Positions 31,301-40,856 of a stretch of 64,000 bases of DNA are shown here, piece by piece (the stretch's first letter is position 1; each line of letters starts with the position of its first letter). The translations under genes and the position numbers were made by a program. This DNA is from Nitrospirota bacterium (lineage in GTDB: Bacteria > Nitrospirota > UBA9217). A model generated the notes under the pieces. The model searched no databases. It worked only from the letters and a program-made list of their open reading frames with translations, and was not told where the DNA came from. The stretch is taken from assembly GCA_020052615.1 (NCBI GenBank), contig JAGVOT010000128.1:175928-239927 (forward strand). Reading direction: 5' to 3'.

Positions 31301-32577
31301 ACCGCTGTCCCGTCGCCTAACTGTCCATAATTGTTACGCCCCCAGGCCCATAACGTACCATCCGACTTCAGGGCCACAGTGTGAGAATCGCCTGCCGCGA
31401 CCGAAACCCAGGTATTCCCTGTGCCTATCTGTGTAGGATTGATCTTATCAAAGGGAGGACCACCGCCTACGCCTACTTGACCATATAAGTTAGACCCCCA
31501 GGCCCACAAGGTGCCGTTTGACTTCAGGGCCACGGTGTGCGACGATCCGGCCCCAAATTGCGAGTATACAGGCGTTGGCGGGTTTGACGTTGTCGCACTG
31601 ACCTCGTTCGTGTACGCGGAATCGCCGCCGACGCCGTATGCCCGTACCCGGTAGAAATATATCGTATTCTGCAGCAATCCCCTGCTCACGTAGCTCGTCA
31701 CATTCGGCCCGACCAGGGCAATCGGGACGAAGGTGCCTGATGCGCCGGTCTCGCGCTCGATCACGAATCCGGTCTCATTGGTTGCAAAGTCCGACCAGGT
31801 AAGATTGACCTGAGTAGCTGAGACCGATGCAACCGTGACATTTGAGGGGGGTACAGGAGGCGGCGGGCAAGTTCCGGTGATGTTTACCGTCGTATCCGCC
31901 GTAAGGTTCACGGTGCCTGGGTCAACGAACGTACACTTGCTCTTATAAAGCGTCATCGTATAGCTGCCCGGCAGCTGCGCCGGGAAGGTGTAGTTCGGTG
32001 AACCCGGGGTCGAGATCACGTTGGCATTCGTGTTCCCGTTGTACTTAAGCGACAAGGAGACGCCGCCGGCAGGTGTTCCGTCCGCCGTGACCGTACCGGA
32101 GATGACATACTTCAGCTCTATGATATATGTCTGCGTCTTGACCGTCTCGCTGTTTCCGGCACTGTCTTTGGCAAAGTACTTGAGTGTCGTTGTTGCGTTC
32201 GCTGGAATGCTGATAGCGCTTGTGTACACACTTGACGAGGTCGTAGGCGTCGTGCCGTCGGTCGTATAGTAGATAGTTGCTGTATCGATGGAAGAGAGGG
32301 TCACGCTCTGGGCCGTAATATATGTGCCTCCGAGGGGCGCTGCTATCGTTGGCGGCAAAAAATGAGGAGTCCCGGACGTTTTCATCAATATTCTGTTTCC
32401 CAGTTTATCATATTCGTATTCGATTACCGTGTTGTCCGGATATTCGACCCGTTTCAACCGGTTCAGCTCATCGTAGAAGTACTTTACCGGCGCGGCAATC
32501 GCGCTGCTGACCATGAGCGCAACAAACACAAAACCTACGAATGTAATGAAGGCCTTACCGCTGATTTTTGACAGCAT
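28342..32577 (-). CDS. Secreted multidomain protein: YD-repeat stub, chitobiase-type Ig-like domain, FN3 domains, two seven-repeat RCC1 propellers
   Basis: Signal peptide; YFYDELNRLKRVEYPDNTVIEYEYDKLGNRI; 7 + 7 RCC1 repeats (HTVALKSDGTLWAWGxNxxGQLGDGT); duplicated Ig-like/Cys-rich modules. Confidence 0.85.
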   Translation of the reverse strand: MLSKISGKAFITFVGFVFVALMVSSAIAAPVKYFYDELNRLKRVEYPDNTVIEYEYDKLGNRILMKTSGTPHFLPPTIAAPLGGTYITAQSVTLSSIDTATIYYTTDGTTPTTSSSVYTSAISIPANATTTLKYFAKDSAGNSETVKTQTYIIELKYVISGTVTADGTPAGGVSLSLKYNGNTNANVISTPGSPNYTFPAQLPGSYTMTLYKSKCTFVDPGTVNLTADTTVNITGTCPPPPVPPSNVTVASVSATQVNLTWSDFATNETGFVIERETGASGTFVPIALVGPNVTSYVSRGLLQNTIYFYRVRAYGVGGDSAYTNEVSATTSNPPTPVYSQFGAGSSHTVALKSNGTLWAWGSNLYGQVGVGGGPPFDKINPTQIGTGNTWVSVAAGDSHTVALKSDGTLWAWGRNNYGQLGDGTAVDKPAPVKIGTGNTWVSIAAGWAHTVALKSDGTLWAWGRGPLGDGTMDNKNAPVQIGAASTWVSISAGFSYTMALKSDGTLWAWGFNGFGSLGDGTTVGKTVPVQIGTGNTWVSVGAFYLTTVALKSDGTLWAWGANQFGQLGDGTTVNKSAPVQIGSESTWTSVAAGSDHIVALKSNGMLWALGANQFGQLGDGTTVDKSAPVQIGTGNTWVSIVAGTYHTLALKSDGTLWAWGGNENGQLGDGTITGKTIPTPATGNGRMLTVTRAGTGTTGSVTSSPTGISCGTDCRDGFPLGSSVTLTAASDATATFAGWSGGVCSGTNPSCIVIMNADTTVTATFNVSGDIYGAWDACDDGEDYEICPSDTCNSDPVGQFTCPNGAAFSCTDVVTYPSGWEWAYRTVTCVVLVAPADLTAATASATQVNLTWSEFSTNETNFVIERKTGASGTYVPIAIVGPNVTNYASKGLLQNTSYYYRVRAYYNGVGYSAYTNEVSATTSTPPTPVYSQFGAGSSHTVALKSNGTLWTWGYNSYGLGDGTTANKIYSVQIGAGSTWVTVASGQSHNIALKSDGTLWAWGLNNYGQLGDGTTANKSVPVQIGTGNTWVSIEAGWAHTVALRSDGTLWAWGRNNYGQLGDGTTVNKSAPVQIGTGNTWVSVAAEFSRTVAVKSDGTLWSWGEGTTVPVQIGTENTWVSVASGMFHTAALKSDGTLWAWGLNNFGQLGDGTTVTKNSPVQVGTENTWVSAAAGMFHTVALKSNGTLWAWGYNANGQLGDGTTVNKSAPVQIGTGNTWVSVAAGEVHTMALKSDGTLWAWGYNYYGQLGDGTTTDRLTPALVTGNGRLMTVTRAGTGTTGSVISSPAGINCGTNCRNGFPLGSAVTLTAASDATATFAGWSGGGCSGTNPSCIVIMNADTTVTATFNVSGDIYGAWDACDDGEDYEICPSDTCNSDAYSAFTCPNGVALSCTDVAQYQPGYEWSYRTVTCVP

Positions 32578-32790
32578 ATTATTCCTCCACGATGTGCTCT
32601 CGCCCATGTTCATATTTGACGCACACTACTGTAATTACATGTGCTACTAACGGATTACGCCTATAATACGCAATGCAACGTACGCAACAACGTCTCTTAG
32701 CTGCTGCTGGAAAGTTGTTTTCGCTTAACTGTGCCCTTAAAATGAAGACCCTATAGATGTTATTTCTCTTAGCTCTAAACAACCTGCAAC

Positions 32791-33294
32791 TCACTGTGAT
32801 CTCATCATTGCATTATCGATACACTCCTTATAGCTATTCAAAAACCTGAAATACAACCACACTATAACCGCGACAATCACGAGGAAATTAAATAAACTTT
32901 GCACCCTGAATGAAACAAGCAAATCTATAAAAAGATAAGCAAGAAATATTGCCGAGAACGGTCCTATTCTAATTATTAAAACATTACGATCACAATTTTT
33001 AATCTGTCCTACAAATAACACGGGCCCTATGACGCCAGTTGGATATTTATAACGTAAATAAATATCCTTACTTTTTTCATTTACTCTGATCGCCATACCT
33101 TTGCACATCTTTTTAGCTATTAGCCATGATGATGTTTCATGTAATTGATTAGAAATACTTTTAAATGATATTCCGTAACGATAAGGATACGAACCTAAAA
33201 ACCAATAAAAAACTTGCTCAAGCAAAAACAATACAAAAGTTCCTGCAAAAAACAATTTAGTCAGTTCCAATTTATGGACGTCTATTAGATGCAT
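32791..33294 (-). CDS. 167-aa predicted multi-pass membrane protein (candidate RHS partner/immunity)
   Basis: AT-rich ORF with hydrophobic segments LFFAGTFVLFLLEQVFYWFL, IIRIGPFSAIFLAYLFIDLLV, LFNFLVIVAVIVWLYFRFL; AGAGG SD. Confidence 0.6.
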   Translation of the reverse strand: MHLIDVHKLELTKLFFAGTFVLFLLEQVFYWFLGSYPYRYGISFKSISNQLHETSSWLIAKKMCKGMAIRVNEKSKDIYLRYKYPTGVIGPVLFVGQIKNCDRNVLIIRIGPFSAIFLAYLFIDLLVSFRVQSLFNFLVIVAVIVWLYFRFLNSYKECIDNAMMRSQ

Positions 33295-33318
33295 ATATAC
33301 CTCTTTCTTAAAATAACA

Positions 33319-34693
33319 GGGTCATCTCCCGCGTAAGTGGGTAGATTTCAGTTCTTTGATATCAGATGTCCGGCAGCATGCAGGTTAGCACCTTGAGGCG
33401 AAGATACTCTTCGTCTCGTAATCCGTATGCACGACGCTGGATGACTCGGATCTTGTTGTTCAGTCCCTCGACAAATCCGAGGGAGACCTTGTTCTCCGAT
33501 TTACAGAAAGCAGCGATGCCGTCCCAGTGACGCTCGATCATCGCCGCAAACTTCTCAAAGGGTTTAAGCTGTTGCCGTTTGAGCGAGGCTTTCCAGTTGT
33601 CGAAGAACTTTCTGGCCCAAGCCTCGGACTGGTAATCCCACAACTGCCCGAACGACTCCTTGAGGAGATAGGCAGTATTCAGTTTCTTGTTAGCCGCCAG
33701 AAGCGTTTTCAGGGCATCCCGGCCAGTGAGGCTGAGGTTCTCCCTGTTCGAGAGAAGATTGTACTTCTGGCCTTTGATGAAGCGTCTGTCGTTACCTGAG
33801 ACCCTGGCATACTCGCTCTTTCTCACTTTATCCAGGGTCTCATTCAAATGCCTCATGACGTGGAATTTGTCATAGAGGATAGCGGCCTGCGGTGCCTTCT
33901 GGCGCGTGGAGTTCTCGAAGGGCCTCCACATATCCATTACCGCAAGCCTGATCTTCGCTGATTTGGCGGCCCCGAGCTCGGTATAGAACAGGTCCATGCT
34001 CTTTTCCGAGCGATCAACGCCTCCAAACCAGATGGGTCGCTTCTTCTCCAGATCGCTGACGACGATCCGGTAGGTGTGGCCCTTGCGGATGGATATCTCG
34101 TCGATGCCGATAACTTTCGGCCTGGGTTTCGTGGCCCGACGAAGCTTCTCCCGCAGGTACTGTTTTTCCAACTCCTTGACGGTCTTCCAGTCGAGGCGAA
34201 GCTCTTTGGCAACATCCTTGATCGTCGAGCTGCTGCACCGCTTGCCGACATAGAAGGCAAAGCGCTTCGTATAGAACGGATTGTCTGCGAGGAAGTCGAG
34301 CTTCTCCTGCTTCACTTTCCCGCACCTCCTGCACTGGATGCGCCTGATCTCCAGTTCCAGGTAGACGCGGGTATCACCGCAGGAGAGGTCGCGGACCCGA
34401 CGGGCCTTCCGATCGTAGAAAGACCGGCGGGACGTTCCGCAGACACCACAGACAGTTTTTTCCCCTGCCGAACGAGAGCAACCACTCGGGCATGGGGATC
34501 GCCGAAGATGCCGGTTACGGTCTGCTTCGGCTTGAAACCAGGGAAACGATAGGAATCGGACAGTCTACGCTGTTTTCGCATGACCGATTCATATCACATT
34601 TATCAAAGAACAGACAAGCTGAAAATTGGCTCCCGGAGCGGATAAGATCAGCATCTACACTGAATACTTACCCACTCGGCAGGGAGATGACCC
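33319..34693 (-). mobile_element. ISL3-family insertion sequence with 8-bp target-site duplication
   Basis: IRs GGGTCATCTCCCgcgtaAGTGGGTA (33319-33343) and the inverse at 34669-34693 (20/25); identical 8-bp TSD AAATAACA at 33311-33318 and 34694-34701. Confidence 0.95.
33362..34581 (-). pseudogene. ISL3-family transposase, frameshifted in N-terminal zinc-binding region
   Basis: ORF 33362-34315 has the DDE_Tnp_ISL3 core; N-terminus MRKQRRLSDSYRFPGF... in ORF 34312-34581; CGVCG...CRRCG restored by one extra A in the A6 run (T6 at 34456-34461 on plus). Confidence 0.8.
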
Positions 34694-34715
34694 AAATAAC
34701 AAACTTACTTAAACG

Positions 34716-37700
34716 TTATCTTCGGGGTGCGATAAACACGTTTGTGTTCGTCGTATTCATATAATAGCCAAAACCTACCCCTTTGCCACCAACGCTAACG
34801 CTAAATCCCCGTCCGAGGTCATTAGTGGTATACGTAAATCCAATATATCCTACATCCACAGTTAAATTGTAGGAGATCCCCTTGAAAGCCTCTAGTCCAC
34901 CTGTCATTAATCCAAAAACCCAACCAGCACCTGCACCTGCTCCAAAAGTTGTTTCAATACCGTCTAATGGGGCTTTTTCTTCACCATAGGTAAAATAGTT
35001 ACCTCCAAACAAGGAGGTTTGATCAGACGTTAAAATTGCCCCAGCCCCTATTGTAACGTTTCCCTTATTCCCATAGTAGGCTGTACCGCCACCTCCATAA
35101 TAAATTGTGATACCACCTCCGCCGCCGCCCGGGGTCCCGCCGCTGCCATCACCTGGAGGCGTCCCACCGCCGTCATCACCTGGAGGTGTCCCTCCACCAC
35201 CGCCTCCTCCTCCGCCTGTACCACCACCTCCAGGCCCATAGCCAGTAGGAGATTCAGATTGCTGATCATAATTGCTCCCTGCTCCGGCTGCACCTGCCGC
35301 CGCTATACACATCCATGGGTCGCTACCGCATAACTCAACACTAAAAGTTAGTCCTCCCGTCCCCCCAGTCGGACCTGCAACCATAAATGGCTGCGGCACA
35401 TTCCATGCCGTCCCTGATGCTATCATCGCTATTACAGCTTCTGCTAAGAGTATCTTCCTCCCCGTATTCGATTTAGTTAAATAATATGTTCCCAAAATTT
35501 GAGTGGGTCCGAAATTTTGGATTGCAAACGCGTGCCACGGTTTCTTGGCCCAATTACGGAGCCTCTTAAAGAACGAATGCCCGCTCGGGTCGGTGTAGAT
35601 CATTGGGTTGTTCAGTACATAGCTGTATCGGTTGTACGCCTGCGAATTGCGTGGATCAGGCACAATCGTATCAGGGCTGATGAATCTCCCCAATGCTGGA
35701 TTATAGTATCGCGCATTGTAATAGTAGAGCCCCGTCTCTGCATCCTCTTCCTGCGAGGTGTATTTGTGGCTTACCGACAGCGCTCCCAAATCCGCGCTCG
35801 TTGCGCCGAAGGGATCATAATACATCTGCTCCAGATTCTCACCCGTGTCGCCGGTAATCGCCTTGCTGCTTCCCAAATGATCCTGGTGGTAATAGATCGT
35901 ATCCCCGCCGGTCTTGGCCGCGATCCGGGCACCGCCGGCATAGATGTACTTCGTGCAGGTCCCTTCCTTGCACTCGTAGAGTTTGCCAATATAGACCATT
36001 TCACCGTTCGGGCCGGTCTTTTTTACCCGTGCTCCGGCGCCGTCATATACAAAGGTCGTTGTCCCCAGGCTCGTAACCATTGACTGAGGCATGTTGTCGT
36101 AGTCATAGTTGATCCTTCTCACGCCGTCGAAGGTCATGTTTCCATTGCCATTGGCATTGTTATCATCATACTCATAGGTTATGCCGTCTGACGAGGACGT
36201 CACGGCATGAGGTTTGGGGCCCTCATACAAATAGGTAAGTTCCAGCCCAGGCACTGCCATGCTGGAAATGTTTGGATTCAGATTATCCGCGATGCTTTTA
36301 ACATTCCCACCGTCGGTATATTCATAGGTGAGATTGAGAAGCTGCTCCGCTGATGTGCTAGTTGTTATGTTCTTGAGTCTGCTGTTCTCGGGATAGAAAT
36401 CATATACCGTACTGACCCCGTTGCCATTAATAACCGTTTTCGGCTGCATGAGGGCAGTATAGTCTTGAGCCGGATATACTGCATAGGCATAGGTAAGTGC
36501 CCCATTCCTGACTGCGGACAGTTCACCACCGGTTCCGTAACTGTACCTGACTATGTCGCCATCGGGACCGGGATACGTTACAGAAGCAACTCTTCCGTTT
36601 TCATATCCGGCCGTTATCGTATAATCCACGCCGTCGACCCTTTTTTTCACGGACGCAGGCCTGCCCATGAGGTCATAATTATATGTTGTCGTCCCCGACG
36701 CGTCGGTCATTTTCGTTAGTCGTCCGACGGGGTAGGCGGAAGTCGGATCGTCATAGGTGTATTCTACGTTGGTCCCGGTAGGATAGACTTTTTTCTTGAC
36801 TCTGTTCAGCTCATCATAATCAAATGTTATGGTCACGGGATTGGCGTTGGCGTCTGTCTGTTTCCAGAGATTCCCGTTTACATCATGCTTGTAGGTCCAG
36901 TGTCCCATGTCCGGATCTTGCATATCGTACTTCCGGCCCAGGGAGTCATATTTCATTTCCGTTGTATTGACAGACGAACCATGCACCTTAACCGTAACAA
37001 GGTTTCCGAGAACATCATATTCGTAATCAGTCCAGATATAGGGTGTTGGCACATCGGTCGGGCAAGATGTGTAGGTTATCCCCATATACTCCTCGACCTT
37101 AACCAAACGACCTAATGCGTCCCGCGTTTCTCGTTTCCGATGCCCATCCGCATCAATGCTGTCAGTCACGACACCGTTATAACAGCCGAGCACTATACCG
37201 CTTGGGCTGGAAATCAGCGTTACTCTGCCCATGGGATCATAGGTGTATGTTGTATACCGCGGGTTTTCCGTCCCATCGAAATAGGGCATGGATGTTCGTT
37301 TTACCGTACCGGTAATGTTGTATTCTGTTTCGGAAGCGATTTTCTTACCGCCGGGGCCATCCTGCTTTTGCAAATAGGTTCTGCCCAATCCATCGAAATA
37401 GGTCCACGAGGTCAGACCGGGGCTGTTATCCGTGGTGCTGTTATCGATCATAATATGCTGCAAGCCCACGGTGCCGAAATCAATGTAATCCCAAGAAGTC
37501 CAGGTTGTGTCCGGCGCAGTCACTTTCTTCTTTCTGCCGAACTCATCATATTCCATTATTGTTGTGGGAGGGGTCGGGTCGGTAGAAAGGTGAAGCGCGG
37601 TTACGCTCTTAACCTGCCCATAAAGTCCCTTATCGGCCGGCGCGTCGTCGACACCGTAGTACTTTGTTTTCGTTTCTTGTTGCAGAGTGTTTATTACTCG

Positions 37701-40700
37701 CACCGGGAATGTAGAGGTGCTATCGTAGTAATAAACAGTCGGTGGGTTCGCTTTCGGATCGCGTGTGCAGACCAGGTTGCCGTAATCGTCATACGCCATC
37801 CTCACCTCGGGATCCGGCAGGCCCGTCTCCAAAGGATCATTGAACCACCGGACGATGCGTGTAATGTTGCCCTTGCTCGGTGTCGTGTTCGACGAGATCT
37901 CATTGCAGCCAGCTACGCCCGTCGCAACGTCGTCGTAGTAATATTTCGTGTTGGTCAGGTGGGCACCTGACCCGTCGTAAACGTCTTCGGTCAGGGGAAG
38001 GCCGACCAGCCAGTTTGCTTCGGCGCTGGTGAAGCTGCGTTCGACCTTGCGATAGGGTAAGGAGGCGTTTGCATCGGCGTAGAATTTCTCGACCTTCACG
38101 TTGCCATATGCATCATAGTCTTCTTCTTCATAGATCGTTTTCGTGTGAATTCCACAGCTACCCCTGTCGCAGACATAGTTGTCCACCTGATGCGGTGGAT
38201 TGAAAGAGTTTGTAGCGAATGAACTCAGGTTAGCATGGTAGTCAATTGTCGTCTCACGGTATTTTTGACCCTGCCCCGATACGATCGTCCTGTAGGGTTT
38301 TCCTTTCATGTAGCCGCCGGAAGCCGTGGGTACATTCACATCAACTGCCGTATCATTCCCTTGATGGAACCAGGTTTCGCTGACGACCCGCTCGCTATCT
38401 GACCCTGGCCCGGTGATCGTCACATGATTAAAGCCCCGAAATTCCTGATCACCGACATGATAAAATCCACCGGAATAGGTGTACGTAGTAGATGATACAA
38501 TGTTATGTCCATCATCTGTAGTAATGGAACTGACTGTCTGGACCGGGAACGGCAAAAGGGTGTTTGTATATTGCGTAGACGGCTTGTATTCTATGGCCGT
38601 GCTGCCGCCAAGACCGTTGGAAATTGTGGACAGCAGATCAGGATAAGGACCTTGGTTTAGCCATACGTTGTGAACGCCGGTAGTAGTAGTTGATAAAAAA
38701 ATGTCGGTCTTTCCGTCTCCGTTGAAATCTTCAAGTATTCTGCTATCGAAGTTTACGCCAATCTGCCCTGCCGTACCGGATACCCATCTGAAATTTGCGC
38801 CATACGGGTCCGAAGGGTTTTTCAAAGGAAATGTTCCGTCTCCATTATTCAGCCACACAGCGTGCCCCACAATGCAGGGATAAATATAGATATCGGTCTT
38901 ACCATCTCCATTGAAATCGCCGAGATAATACGAACCATACTCCCCATTCCACTGATCGCTTGCCCAGGTAGAGTTTGGAAATGAACCGTCCCCACTATTC
39001 AACCATATGACATGCCAACCGAACATGTTGTTTGACATATAAATATCTGCTTTACCATCACCATTGAAATCCCCAAGCTGCGTAGTCCAATACCGCCAAG
39101 CATAATTGGTCCTGTGGATTTGCCAAGAATAGGAATCAGGAAACGTACCGTCCCCATTGTTGAGCCATACGATTTGCGTAGCATCGTAATTGACCCAGGT
39201 ATAATACATATAGATGTCCGTTTTCCCGTCTCCGTTGAAATCACCAAGCTGGACGGCATAATAGGTTCCTCGACCTGCGGGAGATTGCCATTTATAATGG
39301 TTTGGTGGAGTTGCGGGAAATGTCCCATCCCCATTGTTCACCCATACTTTATGCTCGCCAGTACTTGAATTAAACATATAGATGTCAGCAATACCGTCTC
39401 CATCGAAGTCTCCAATCACGCTAGCATAACCCGTCCCGTAACCGTCATTAGTGGGCTTCGCGGTAAACGTTCCATCATGGTTATTTATCCAAACGACATG
39501 TTTCCCAGTAGAAGCTTTGAACATATATACGTCCGTTTTACCGTCGCCGTTAAAATCTCCAAGCTGAGCAACATATCCTGCTCCAAGTCCAGAAATAAAT
39601 TGCCAAGTGTAGTTATCGGGAAACGTTCCGTCACCGTTATTCACCCAAATCTTATTGTCCCCGGTAGACCCATTGAACATGTAAATATCTGATTTTCCAT
39701 CTCCATTAAAATTTCCTGACAGGATGGTATATCCCGTTCCCTGTCCTGTATTGAATGTCCAATTGTAACTCGTGGGAAAGGTTCCGCTTTTGGCTTCGCT
39801 GTCTTTCCAGCTAAAAATCGTTGCCGGCAGAGCGTTCTCGCCTGTAACCACCCCAGTGTCACGATTTACATCGGCATCCTTTCCGAATTGTTGAACTTTT
39901 GTTAATAATGATCGTCCGGTACTTACGCTATTCTGATTCCCCACTGTATTTGGATCGGTATCATATTCCAGTGCATATGTTCGAATCCTGCCGCTTGTAC
40001 CATTCCACACATCGATCGTCTTCAACCTGTAAGCCGTCTTTACTTTAAATTTCGTGCTATACATGTCCGATGCATCAGTGCGGGATTCAAGATAGAATTG
40101 CACCCAATTGGCTGTCGAAGAATCGCTGGTATGACCGGTATAGTCAATACGATCTAAATAGATCTGCCCGTAGTTTGCATACAAGGTATTGAAAGGAGTT
40201 TTCGTATATTTAATGGTCATGAAATTACCGTTTGTATCCTCCACTTTATCAAGACACCACTTAAATATTTTTGATGCATCTGCAGGGTCATCCTGGCGCG
40301 ATGCAAATGTTTGACCATAATAATAACGTACGCCTGCTTTGTCTGTCACTTCCCAGTAGTCACCATTTGATCCGTTCTTTTTTTTGATCCTATAAAAACC
40401 GCCCTCGATTTTCGCGCGGTATTCATTTGTCGCTGGCGCTGTTTGCACCAAATCCACTGTTCCACCGGCGATACGAAGGATGTAGTCATACCCCGTATAG
40501 GACAGACCATTCTTCATACTCCTCTCAATTGCCCCGACCTCCAGTTCCCAGCCCACGCCGACCCACCCGTCTCCATTATTGCTCCGGTGGTCGAGCGACA
40601 GTCCCGGTGACATGCCTTTTCGGCCTTCGGGCACAGCGATCGGGATGGAATAGGACATGGTCCCGGTGAACAGGTCCGGCGTAACCGTACCACTCCCACC

Positions 40701-40856
40701 GCCATTTCCGCTTCCACCGCCCATATTGACGCTATACGTTTTAATATATTCTGGTGCTGGTTCTTCCGCCAATGACGCTCCAGGGGTTATAACTACGGCA
40801 GAAAGAAGAATCATCATAACAACGTAAAGACGGCCGATGAAGTTGGAAGAATGCAT
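34716..40856 (-). CDS. RHS-repeat protein: SpvB-like N-terminus, seven FG-GAP/VCBS repeats, YD repeats, RHS core, 287-aa Gly-rich C-terminal extension
   Basis: TPDLFTGTMSYSIPIAVPEGRKGMSPGLSLDHRS; 7x GDFNGDGKTDIYMF; YNARYYNPALGRFISPDTIVPDPRNSQAYNRYSYVLNNPMIYTDPSG. Confidence 0.93.
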   Translation of the reverse strand: MHSSNFIGRLYVVMMILLSAVVITPGASLAEEPAPEYIKTYSVNMGGGSGNGGGSGTVTPDLFTGTMSYSIPIAVPEGRKGMSPGLSLDHRSNNGDGWVGVGWELEVGAIERSMKNGLSYTGYDYILRIAGGTVDLVQTAPATNEYRAKIEGGFYRIKKKNGSNGDYWEVTDKAGVRYYYGQTFASRQDDPADASKIFKWCLDKVEDTNGNFMTIKYTKTPFNTLYANYGQIYLDRIDYTGHTSDSSTANWVQFYLESRTDASDMYSTKFKVKTAYRLKTIDVWNGTSGRIRTYALEYDTDPNTVGNQNSVSTGRSLLTKVQQFGKDADVNRDTGVVTGENALPATIFSWKDSEAKSGTFPTSYNWTFNTGQGTGYTILSGNFNGDGKSDIYMFNGSTGDNKIWVNNGDGTFPDNYTWQFISGLGAGYVAQLGDFNGDGKTDVYMFKASTGKHVVWINNHDGTFTAKPTNDGYGTGYASVIGDFDGDGIADIYMFNSSTGEHKVWVNNGDGTFPATPPNHYKWQSPAGRGTYYAVQLGDFNGDGKTDIYMYYTWVNYDATQIVWLNNGDGTFPDSYSWQIHRTNYAWRYWTTQLGDFNGDGKADIYMSNNMFGWHVIWLNSGDGSFPNSTWASDQWNGEYGSYYLGDFNGDGKTDIYIYPCIVGHAVWLNNGDGTFPLKNPSDPYGANFRWVSGTAGQIGVNFDSRILEDFNGDGKTDIFLSTTTTGVHNVWLNQGPYPDLLSTISNGLGGSTAIEYKPSTQYTNTLLPFPVQTVSSITTDDGHNIVSSTTYTYSGGFYHVGDQEFRGFNHVTITGPGSDSERVVSETWFHQGNDTAVDVNVPTASGGYMKGKPYRTIVSGQGQKYRETTIDYHANLSSFATNSFNPPHQVDNYVCDRGSCGIHTKTIYEEEDYDAYGNVKVEKFYADANASLPYRKVERSFTSAEANWLVGLPLTEDVYDGSGAHLTNTKYYYDDVATGVAGCNEISSNTTPSKGNITRIVRWFNDPLETGLPDPEVRMAYDDYGNLVCTRDPKANPPTVYYYDSTSTFPVRVINTLQQETKTKYYGVDDAPADKGLYGQVKSVTALHLSTDPTPPTTIMEYDEFGRKKKVTAPDTTWTSWDYIDFGTVGLQHIMIDNSTTDNSPGLTSWTYFDGLGRTYLQKQDGPGGKKIASETEYNITGTVKRTSMPYFDGTENPRYTTYTYDPMGRVTLISSPSGIVLGCYNGVVTDSIDADGHRKRETRDALGRLVKVEEYMGITYTSCPTDVPTPYIWTDYEYDVLGNLVTVKVHGSSVNTTEMKYDSLGRKYDMQDPDMGHWTYKHDVNGNLWKQTDANANPVTITFDYDELNRVKKKVYPTGTNVEYTYDDPTSAYPVGRLTKMTDASGTTTYNYDLMGRPASVKKRVDGVDYTITAGYENGRVASVTYPGPDGDIVRYSYGTGGELSAVRNGALTYAYAVYPAQDYTALMQPKTVINGNGVSTVYDFYPENSRLKNITTSTSAEQLLNLTYEYTDGGNVKSIADNLNPNISSMAVPGLELTYLYEGPKPHAVTSSSDGITYEYDDNNANGNGNMTFDGVRRINYDYDNMPQSMVTSLGTTTFVYDGAGARVKKTGPNGEMVYIGKLYECKEGTCTKYIYAGGARIAAKTGGDTIYYHQDHLGSSKAITGDTGENLEQMYYDPFGATSADLGALSVSHKYTSQEEDAETGLYYYNARYYNPALGRFISPDTIVPDPRNSQAYNRYSYVLNNPMIYTDPSGHSFFKRLRNWAKKPWHAFAIQNFGPTQILGTYYLTKSNTGRKILLAEAVIAMIASGTAWNVPQPFMVAGPTGGTGGLTFSVELCGSDPWMCIAAAGAAGAGSNYDQQSESPTGYGPGGGGTGGGGGGGGGTPPGDDGGGTPPGDGSGGTPGGGGGGITIYYGGGGTAYYGNKGNVTIGAGAILTSDQTSLFGGNYFTYGEEKAPLDGIETTFGAGAGAGWVFGLMTGGLEAFKGISYNLTVDVGYIGFTYTTNDLGRGFSVSVGGKGVGFGYYMNTTNTNVFIAPRR

